DNA from: Myxococcales bacterium
GTDB taxonomy: Bacteria > Myxococcota_A > Polyangia > Fen-1088
DNA: 8,882 nt
Assembly: GCA_003170035.1 (NCBI GenBank)
Contig: PMZX01000394.1
Location: forward strand, 1,182 to 10,063
Direction of reading: 5' to 3'
The translations under genes and the position numbers were made by a program. Below, in pieces: positions 1-5,271 of this stretch. The notes under the pieces are model-generated. The model was not told where the DNA came from and searched no databases. It was given only the letters and a program-made list of their open reading frames with translations. Every line of letters begins with the position of its first letter. Position 1 is the stretch's first letter.

Positions 1-2168
1 GTGGCGTCACCCGTGCCGCTCGCCAGTTCGTGACAGCCGGGCCGCCAGTTGTGGAAGAATGGGCCGGTGGCGGTCCAGTCCCCGCTGTCATAGTCGCAGC
101 TTTGCCAAGCGCCTGTGCTGCTGAACGCGGCGCTCGAATCGTCGATGATCAGGAAGGTACGCGGGGCTTGCGTGCCATTCAGGCGTGCAAAGCCGTTGCC
201 CACAGCGACGGTTTGTCGATCGCGTGTGCCGTTCAACACGGCCAGGCCCTTGCTGAAAGCCCGCCGGAAGATGTCGGCCGGGTGTTCGGTGATCTGCACG
301 CCGTCCAGCCACACCGTTCCCACCGCCGCGCCGACCGAGAAACCCAACCGGCTGTCGCTGGCCGTGACCGTGGCCTCGAAGGACACGCTGTACTTGGTCC
401 ACTGCGAGGTCAGTGTCACCTGGCGCCACAAGCCGTAGCTGGCCCAGTCGGCTACCTGCTTCTGCAGACCGATCGAGATCGGTTGGCCGGCCGAGCCCTT
501 GGCCCAGAACACCACGTCGTAGCTCTGACCCTTGCTGACCGAGATGTTGTCGTGGCTGACCGATATGTGCCAGTCCACGCCCTGGCCGGCGTTGCTGACG
601 TCGGCGCGCAGGGCCTGCCCGCCCTCGGCCACGTCGCTGGCCTCAAGCTGGAACGTGGCGGCCGCGGCCACATCAGTGTTGACCCAGGTGGCCCAGGGCG
701 CCAGCGCCGCATTCTCGAAGCCGCCGTCGCTGACATGGTCGGTGGCGACCGCCCCGGGCACGACGATGCGCTCGGCAGCGCCGCAGGGCTGGCCCAGGTC
801 GGCGTCCAGCTCGTCGTACCACCAGTCGTTGCCATGATAGGTGTCGCCGAACTCGTAGGCGAAGTAACCGTCGTTCATCAAGGTCATGCCCAGCCCGAAG
901 CGCATGTTGGGCCAGTCCGTGCGCGCGAACTCCAGCGTCGAGGCCGGTATCTTCGACAGCGGATCGTAGTCGTAGCCATAGCCGATCTGCATGGGGGGAG
1001 CGGCTTCGATCATGGTGACCACGGGCTTCTGTCCCAGGGTGTACCAAGGCTGATACATGTCCCAGAACTCCGCGAACGAGTTCAGGCTCTCGCGCACCTC
1101 GGGCACGATGAAGCCGAAGCTGTCGCCGTTGAAGATCCTGCCCAGCTCCACATCGGGCGGTCGGGGCAAATGCCCGGTCACGATGGCCCAGGGCATCCAC
1201 TTGCGGAAGGCGCGCAGCTCGTCGTACACGCCCTTCTTCCAGGCAGCGTCCAGCCACGCCGGATCGTCAGGCTGGCCGTCGTCGTTGGCGTCGATGGAAA
1301 CCGCATTGCCGTAGATGTCCTGCTTCACCCACGACTGACTGGTGAAGAAGTTGTCAAAGAAGCAGCCGTCGACCGCGAGATCGGCGTCGACCAGTTGCTG
1401 GTAGGCGTACTGGGCCTGCATGGCGGCCACCTCGGGCTTGGTCAGGTTCAGGCGCCAGGCGCCAGGCCACACCTCGATCTTCTTGCCGGTGGTGTCGTGC
1501 AGCCAGTACTCGTCGGGCACGCCGGCCTGACTGGAGGTGTCGCGTTCGACCGTGTTGATCGATCGCGTGATCAGAATGTTGGGGTTCAGCGTGCGCAGGG
1601 TCTGGATCTCCTGCGGGGTGAAACCGGCACCGTTGTACAGGTCGATGCGCGCCGCATGCGCCAGCCCCTGCTTGGCCACCTCCCACGAGCCCCACAGATT
1701 GCCTTTGCGCGGGAAGTTCGGGTTGGCATTGGGCAGGGATCGATACTTGAGATCGAGCACGTAAGTTGCCCCCGCGTCGCAGCGGACGGTGATGTGGTTC
1801 ACCACCATCGTGCTGGGATCCAGCCCGGTGAACGTGGTTTGGTGCAAGGTCGTACCTTGCCCGGATTGGAACGGGGTCATCTCGGCGTAGCTTGCCGACG
1901 CGCTGGCGGACCAGGCGCAGTTGGTGGGCAGATTGCTGGTCACGGCGAACGGCACGCCGGTGGTACCCGCGGGCAGAAGGGTGCTGGGTGGGGTCGGCTC
2001 GCACAGGGGCTGCGTGCAACTGGCCGCCGGGCTCAGGTCCGTCCCGGGGGCGTCGGGAAGGACTGCTGCGTCGCTGGGAATTGCTTTGCCTGAGCCGCCC
2101 GAACTGCATGCCACCGCCCCGCCCGTGACGAGTCCAATCAAGCCTGCAAGCGCCCACGTTTGTTGCAT
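1..2168 (-). CDS. Lipoprotein glycoside hydrolase-like protein (GHL15-type barrel with CBM4/9 and golvesin-like domains), 3' end outside window
   Basis: The frame is open from ATG at 2168 to the left edge: 722 residues with no stop. The start has an RBS GGGAGGG five bases upstream. Residues 1-21 form a lipoprotein signal ending GAVA|C (Cys21), though no Lys/Arg precedes the hydrophobic stretch. Residues ~57-146 look like an Ig/FN3-type domain (LPAGTTGVPF, then TTFTGLDPS and ITVRCDAGA). Residues ~150-475 resemble hypothetical glycosyl hydrolase family GHL15: LNPNILITRS, DEYWLHDTTGKKIEVWPG, WRLNLTKPEV, VDGCFFDNFF (~267-275), FNGDSFGF, and WWYDELDADLG near 449-459. Residues ~479-628 are a CBM4/9-like beta-sandwich (VSDGGFENAALAPW to VWLDGVQI). 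Residues ~631-668 (IFRRAFSKGLAVLNGT) look like the end of the GH fold, and ~674-722 like the start of a golvesin-type carbohydrate-binding domain (IIDDSSAAFSSTGAW). Predicted role: membrane-anchored hydrolysis of a plant or microbial glycan. Substrate and catalytic residues cannot be assigned. Secreted polysaccharide-active lipoprotein is secure; the exact GH family is a by-eye call. Confidence 0.85.
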   Translation of the reverse strand, partial: MQQTWALAGLIGLVTGGAVACSSGGSGKAIPSDAAVLPDAPGTDLSPAASCTQPLCEPTPPSTLLPAGTTGVPFAVTSNLPTNCAWSASASASYAEMTPFQSGQGTTLHQTTFTGLDPSTMVVNHITVRCDAGATYVLDLKYRSLPNANPNFPRKGNLWGSWEVAKQGLAHAARIDLYNGAGFTPQEIQTLRTLNPNILITRSINTVERDTSSQAGVPDEYWLHDTTGKKIEVWPGAWRLNLTKPEVAAMQAQYAYQQLVDADLAVDGCFFDNFFTSQSWVKQDIYGNAVSIDANDDGQPDDPAWLDAAWKKGVYDELRAFRKWMPWAIVTGHLPRPPDVELGRIFNGDSFGFIVPEVRESLNSFAEFWDMYQPWYTLGQKPVVTMIEAAPPMQIGYGYDYDPLSKIPASTLEFARTDWPNMRFGLGMTLMNDGYFAYEFGDTYHGNDWWYDELDADLGQPCGAAERIVVPGAVATDHVSDGGFENAALAPWATWVNTDVAAAATFQLEASDVAEGGQALRADVSNAGQGVDWHISVSHDNISVSKGQSYDVVFWAKGSAGQPISIGLQKQVADWASYGLWRQVTLTSQWTKYSVSFEATVTASDSRLGFSVGAAVGTVWLDGVQITEHPADIFRRAFSKGLAVLNGTRDRQTVAVGNGFARLNGTQAPRTFLIIDDSSAAFSSTGAWQSCDYDSGDWTATGPFFHNWRPGCHELASGTGDA

Positions 2169-2173
2169 GCGAA

Positions 2174-2180
2174 CCCTCCC
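2174..2180 (-). promoter_or_regulatory. Ribosome binding site for the GH-like lipoprotein
   Basis: GGGAGGG on the minus strand, five bases before the ATG at 2168. It fixes this start, because the frame opens directly into a signal peptide with a lipobox cysteine at residue 21. Confidence 0.8.
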
Positions 2181-2201
2181 TTCAGGCCAGCTTGCCACCG
2201 A

Positions 2202-2254
2202 ACGCGCTCCTTGTGTACCCCGTCGATACAGTCGCGCCGGCCACCGGAGCGCGT
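2202..2254 (-). promoter_or_regulatory. Inverted repeats between methyltransferase and GH-like gene (terminator or leader structure)
   Basis: This is the only structure seen in the 111-nt gap between the methyltransferase stop (2280) and the GH-like start (2168). ACGCGCTCC (2202-2210) and GGAGCGCGT (2246-2254) form a perfect 9-bp inverted repeat with a 35-nt loop. A competing tighter hairpin uses CGCGC-CGG (2233-2240) and CCG-GA-GCGCG (2244-2253) with a 3-nt loop. Both use the right arm, so they exclude each other. There is no U-tract on the minus strand, so it is not a classical intrinsic terminator. It could be a transcript end or a structured 5' leader. No clear -35/-10 promoter was seen here. 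Confidence 0.3.
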
Positions 2255-2279
2255 GGTAGCCCCGCGAAAACCAACCCGG

Positions 2280-3047
2280 TCAACCTGCCCCTCGCAGCCG
2301 CGCCAGCCGATCCGCGGCTTCGGCCATGCGGCCCAGCTCGCCCACTCGCTCGGCGCGCCAGAGCAAGTTGTGTGGGGTCACCGTAGGTGCCACGAAGCCG
2401 ACCACCGTGGTCTGCCAACCCGCGGCCTCTAGGCGCAGGGTGCGCTCGGCGTCCACGATCGACTGGATGAAGCGGCGTCGCACCTCGGCGTGGCGGGGCA
2501 TGCCCAGTTGCTCCGCGCGCTGGTCGGCCAGAGCAGCGGCCGACACGTCCTTCGAGGTGCAACAGGGAACCAGCAACAATTCGCGGGCCCGCACCGCCAG
2601 AGACTGGTCAATGATCATGTCGGAAGCACGGCCACAAGCATGCAGCGCGACCACCAGATCGGGTTCGCTGGGCCAGGCCGCCGGATCCGCGACATCCGCC
2701 GCCACCACCTCCACTGAAACCGAAGGAGCCCGCAGACGCGCGATGGCGTCACGACACGCGGCCACCCGCGCTGGCTCGCGCTCGATCACGCGCACGCGCG
2801 CCGGCCGGCCACGCGGCGCCAGCACCAACTCTGCGGCCAACAGGCCCACGGTGGCCTTGCCGGCAGCCGCATCCACCAGGACCAACTCGTCCTTGCGGGC
2901 CCGCCGAGCCACGGCCGCCTCTACCTCGTCGAGCAGGCCCGCCATCTCGTCTGACTTGCGCCGATCCTCATCGCGCAGGCTGGTCGCAGGCGCATTGATG
3001 AACAGCCGGTACAACAGCTCTTCGATTTGGGTGCGGGCAAAAGTCAT
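2280..3047 (-). CDS. SAM-dependent methyltransferase, Methyltransf_32 type (METTL25/TRM13-like)
   Basis: A 255-residue cytoplasmic protein with a Rossmann-fold methyltransferase core and no signal or membrane segment. Motif I is VDAAAGKATVG (58-68), replacing the usual D-x-G-x-G with D-A-A-A-G-K. The acidic end of strand 2 is IERE (88-91), ADVAD (117-121) is the next SAM-contacting segment, and motif IV is ALHACG (134-139). PCC follows at 161-163, and a C-terminal TPHNLLWRAER block sits at 224-234. The HACG / PCC / TPxNLL set is typical of the Methyltransf_32 family, whose relatives include tRNA and rRNA modifiers; the substrate here is unknown. ATG 3047 is chosen because it precedes the first conserved segment and no good start lies between it and an in-frame stop at 3089-3087; its RBS is weak. 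It follows the 676-aa lipoprotein by 39 nt on the same strand with no hairpin between, so co-transcription is plausible although the function looks unrelated to polysaccharide breakdown. Confidence 0.88.
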   Translation of the reverse strand: MTFARTQIEELLYRLFINAPATSLRDEDRRKSDEMAGLLDEVEAAVARRARKDELVLVDAAAGKATVGLLAAELVLAPRGRPARVRVIEREPARVAACRDAIARLRAPSVSVEVVAADVADPAAWPSEPDLVVALHACGRASDMIIDQSLAVRARELLLVPCCTSKDVSAAALADQRAEQLGMPRHAEVRRRFIQSIVDAERTLRLEAAGWQTTVVGFVAPTVTPHNLLWRAERVGELGRMAEAADRLARLRGAG

Positions 3048-3086
3048 GGAGCGTGGCCGTGGAATGACCGCGCCATCTTGGGCAGA

Positions 3087-5117
3087 CTATTGCTTCGAAC
3101 CGGGTGTGTAGAACTTCACATCAGGAGTGATCCATCCCGAGTATTCGCTCCAGTTGTGGAGATGGAACTGCTGGGGAATGCTGGGGTGGGCCGGCGGGTC
3201 ATCCAGATTGCAGCCGCCATTGGCGTAGATCCAGATCTTCGACTCGTTGTACACGATGACCTCTTCCTTGCCGTCGCCGCAAAGATCGGCGTGCTGGGCA
3301 TTGTCGACCAGGTTGCCGGTGTGGGGAAACTGGGCAATCACCTTGTCATTGCCATCATAGAGGGTGGCTGGCGTTTGGCCGCCTCGGTGATAGGACAGGA
3401 TGAGGTCAGTGCCAAGCCCGTCCCAGTTGTTCATGTTTTCCGTCACTGTAATCCAGCCGAAATCCGTCCGCACTTCCTTCCAGAAGAGCTTGTCGGTCGC
3501 AGACAAGAGCACGTTGGCATCATGGCCGGTGGCGTCTCGCGGACCGATACGATCAAGCAGGACCACCTCGAGACCTGCTGAGTCGGCACGGTACTCGCCA
3601 ATCCCCATTTGCTGGTTCTCGACTGTGTTGTTGTCCTGCCAGTACTGTTTGCCCGTCTTCCAATCAAACATCGCCGCATGGTTGCCGCCGATGACAATCT
3701 CGTAGCCGTTGGCGGGATTGGCGTCGACATCAGCTGTGGCGATGCAGTCTGCGTGCATGGTGAGTTTCGGGGTCGACGTGGTATCCGTGGACCATTGCAT
3801 GGTGCCGTCACTCTCTAGGTAATCGTAGCCGCCCATCACTTCATCTTTTCCGTCACCGTCCCAGTCGTACACCAGCGGGAAATGCCCGGTGGTGCCCTTG
3901 TGGGTCCACAGCAAAGTGCCGGCCTTGCTGGTATCGTCGTCGATGCCAGTGATAGCCCAAAGTTGGGAGTACCGGTCCTTCACGATGATGTCCTGTGGCC
4001 AGCCCTTGCCCCTAAGATTGGCAAAAATGATGCAGTCGTTGGAACCAGTTGCCGGCAACGTAATCGTGCGTTTCAACTTCCCCGTGGTGCCGTCGATCAC
4101 CGTGATCGATGTGTTGTTCATGGCCGCGAAGACCTCGGAGGCGCCGTCCCCGTCCATGTCGTAGACCTGGATCGGAATGTCCGAGCTGGCTCCATGGGAG
4201 GTGCCGGGCGTGCCGTATTGCCACAGTTGGGTGCCCTTGAGGTCGTAGGCCGTGACGCAGACCACTTGCTGAGGGGTTCCTCCGTCCGGCTGGGGCATGG
4301 GCTGCCCCATGACGATCTCCATCTTGCCGTCTCCGTTGATGTCGCCGAGCCGCATTCCCGGCGTGCCGACAAACTTGCTGATATCGAAGGAGGTCACCAG
4401 TACTGGCGTACCGTTGCCTGGGGCTGCCGTAGCGCCAGCGAATGGCCGGGTGCCACCGCCGGTGGGCGTGACGCCGCCGGTTGCGGTAGTGCCAGCAGTT
4501 GGCCGAGTGCCGCCAGTTGCCGTGGCACCGCCGGTTGCTGTGGTTCCACCACTCGCCCGACTACCGCCCGCCACTGTAGTTCCACTCGTTGCCATGGTTC
4601 CGCCAGTCGCTGCGGTGCCACCAGTTACCGTGGTGCCGCCCGTTGCGGTGTTTCCACCAGTTGCCGGATTGCCACCAGTGCGAACCGTGCCCCCCGTGTT
4701 TCCGGCGCCGCCAGCGACAGCGCTGCTGGTTGTGGTCCCAGCACCGCCGCTCGCCGCTGTGCCGCCAGAGCGGGCACTTGCCGTGGTGCCACCGGCGCCG
4801 CTAGAGCCAGCACTTCCCGGAGCGCTACTGCTGGTGACTCCGGTTGAGCCGCCACTGGGAACTGTGGTTCCTCCCGCGGGTCCTACTCCCCCGGTGCCGG
4901 GCGCGCCGCCTAGGACAGCGCTGGTTCCACCTTGACCAGACGTCACGGTGGTCGTTCCCGCGCCGCCCGTGTTCCCCGATCCAGTGGCGGTTGTGCCACC
5001 AGAAGTGCCGCGTGTGCTCCCACCAGACCCGGAACTACACCCGAACAAGCCCAAAGCAAGGACCAGGCCGGAAGCGACTAGCAAAGTCCGACTCTCGATT
5101 CCCGGAAGTTTTCTCAT
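3087..5117 (-). CDS. Stalked lipoprotein with PL11-like FG-GAP/VCBS beta-propeller (downstream paralogue)
   Basis: 676 residues. The signal is MRKLPGIESR plus a hydrophobic stretch ending LFG|C (Cys27): a clear lipobox, with a CSSGSGG start to the mature protein. Residues 28-236 are a Gly/Thr/Ser/Ala-rich stalk of imperfect six-residue TGGxxx repeats. Residues ~241-676 form the folded domain with Asp-rich Ca-binding loops of FG-GAP/VCBS type: DINGDGK (259-265), DMDGDGA (320-326), DWDGDGKDE (418-426) and CGDGKEE (613-619). By-eye similarity to PL11 rhamnogalacturonan lyases includes IQVYDMDGDG, DLCGDGKEEV and a terminal FHLHNWSEYSGW block, but the PL11 HGDxMH motif is replaced by ENQQMG (500-505). 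Expected location is an outer-membrane lipoprotein carrying the propeller away from the surface. Role is inferred: pectin binding or lyase-like activity. The start is supported by GGAGAG five bases upstream, shared with its paralogue at 5272-7341. TAG stop at 3089-3087. Confidence 0.9.
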   Translation of the reverse strand: MRKLPGIESRTLLVASGLVLALGLFGCSSGSGGSTRGTSGGTTATGSGNTGGAGTTTVTSGQGGTSAVLGGAPGTGGVGPAGGTTVPSGGSTGVTSSSAPGSAGSSGAGGTTASARSGGTAASGGAGTTTSSAVAGGAGNTGGTVRTGGNPATGGNTATGGTTVTGGTAATGGTMATSGTTVAGGSRASGGTTATGGATATGGTRPTAGTTATGGVTPTGGGTRPFAGATAAPGNGTPVLVTSFDISKFVGTPGMRLGDINGDGKMEIVMGQPMPQPDGGTPQQVVCVTAYDLKGTQLWQYGTPGTSHGASSDIPIQVYDMDGDGASEVFAAMNNTSITVIDGTTGKLKRTITLPATGSNDCIIFANLRGKGWPQDIIVKDRYSQLWAITGIDDDTSKAGTLLWTHKGTTGHFPLVYDWDGDGKDEVMGGYDYLESDGTMQWSTDTTSTPKLTMHADCIATADVDANPANGYEIVIGGNHAAMFDWKTGKQYWQDNNTVENQQMGIGEYRADSAGLEVVLLDRIGPRDATGHDANVLLSATDKLFWKEVRTDFGWITVTENMNNWDGLGTDLILSYHRGGQTPATLYDGNDKVIAQFPHTGNLVDNAQHADLCGDGKEEVIVYNESKIWIYANGGCNLDDPPAHPSIPQQFHLHNWSEYSGWITPDVKFYTPGSKQ
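4410..5036 (-). repeat. Gly/Thr-rich six-residue repeat stalk of the 676-aa lipoprotein
   Basis: Encodes residues 28-236, an imperfect tandem array built on an 18-nt unit (TGGxxx in protein; (G)CCxCCxGTxG-like on the plus strand). Blocks shared with the paralogue anchor it: QGGTSAVLGG (62-71), GGAGNTGGTVRT (136-147) and TATGGVTPTGGGTRPF (211-226). Between the last two anchors there are 63 residues. The array is likely an extended flexible linker lifting the propeller off the membrane. Being GC-rich and stop-free, it leaves long spurious Pro/Val-rich frames open on the plus strand. Confidence 0.9.
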
Positions 5118-5122
5118 CGCGG

Positions 5123-5129
5123 CTCTCCT
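5123..5129 (-). promoter_or_regulatory. Ribosome binding site of the 676-aa lipoprotein
   Basis: AGGAGAG on the minus strand, five bases (CCGCG) before ATG 5117. The same AGGAGAG-(N)CGCG-ATGAGAAA context precedes the paralogue at 7341, so the pair supports both starts. Confidence 0.85.
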
Positions 5130-5163
5130 ACTGTGGCGGATTCAGGGTCAGACAACAAAGCCC

Positions 5164-5196
5164 AAGGCGGCTGGATCACTTTCCGTCGGCCGCCTT
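5164..5196 (-). terminator. Stem-loop in the gap between the two paralogous lipoproteins
   Basis: AAGGCGGC (5164-5171) and GCCGCCTT (5189-5196) are a perfect 8-bp inverted repeat with a 17-nt loop. On the minus strand the 3' side reads on into GGGCTTTGTTG, which is only mildly T-rich. It lies 76 nt after the upstream paralogue's stop and 46 nt before the downstream paralogue's start, so it may attenuate read-through or be part of the leader. It is not a textbook terminator. Confidence 0.35.
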
Positions 5197-5248
5197 CAGG
5201 CATGGCACTGACCGGGGAATTCCTGCTTCAAATCTTGCACGTTACTCT

Positions 5249-5268
5249 CTCCCCGCCGGCTCGGGGAG
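5249..5268 (-). terminator. GC-rich hairpin just after the 689-aa lipoprotein stop
   Basis: CTCCCCG (5249-5255) and CGGGGAG (5262-5268) form a perfect 7-bp stem with a 6-nt loop, starting three bases after the TAG stop (5274-5272). The minus-strand sequence after the stem is AGAGTAACG, with no U-tract, so it may act as a 3' RNA-stabilising hairpin or a weak or Rho-assisted terminator. Confidence 0.4.
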
Positions 5269-5271
5269 CGG

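Noticed and set aside
30..2093. A 687-codon open frame on the plus strand opposite the GH-like gene
   Set aside because: It is the antisense shadow of a GC-rich gene. The minus-strand frame has an RBS, a lipoprotein signal and recognisable domains, while the plus-strand product shows no domain, signal or sensible composition.
2326..3111. A 261-codon plus-strand frame opposite the methyltransferase
   Set aside because: Arg/Ser/Ala-rich antisense shadow. The minus-strand frame carries ordered methyltransferase motifs.
3882..4847. A 321-codon plus-strand frame across the 676-aa lipoprotein gene, and the similar 5476-6642 frame across its paralogue
   Set aside because: They arise at equivalent positions of the two paralogues because the underlying minus-strand coding sequence is conserved. 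No independent coding evidence was seen.
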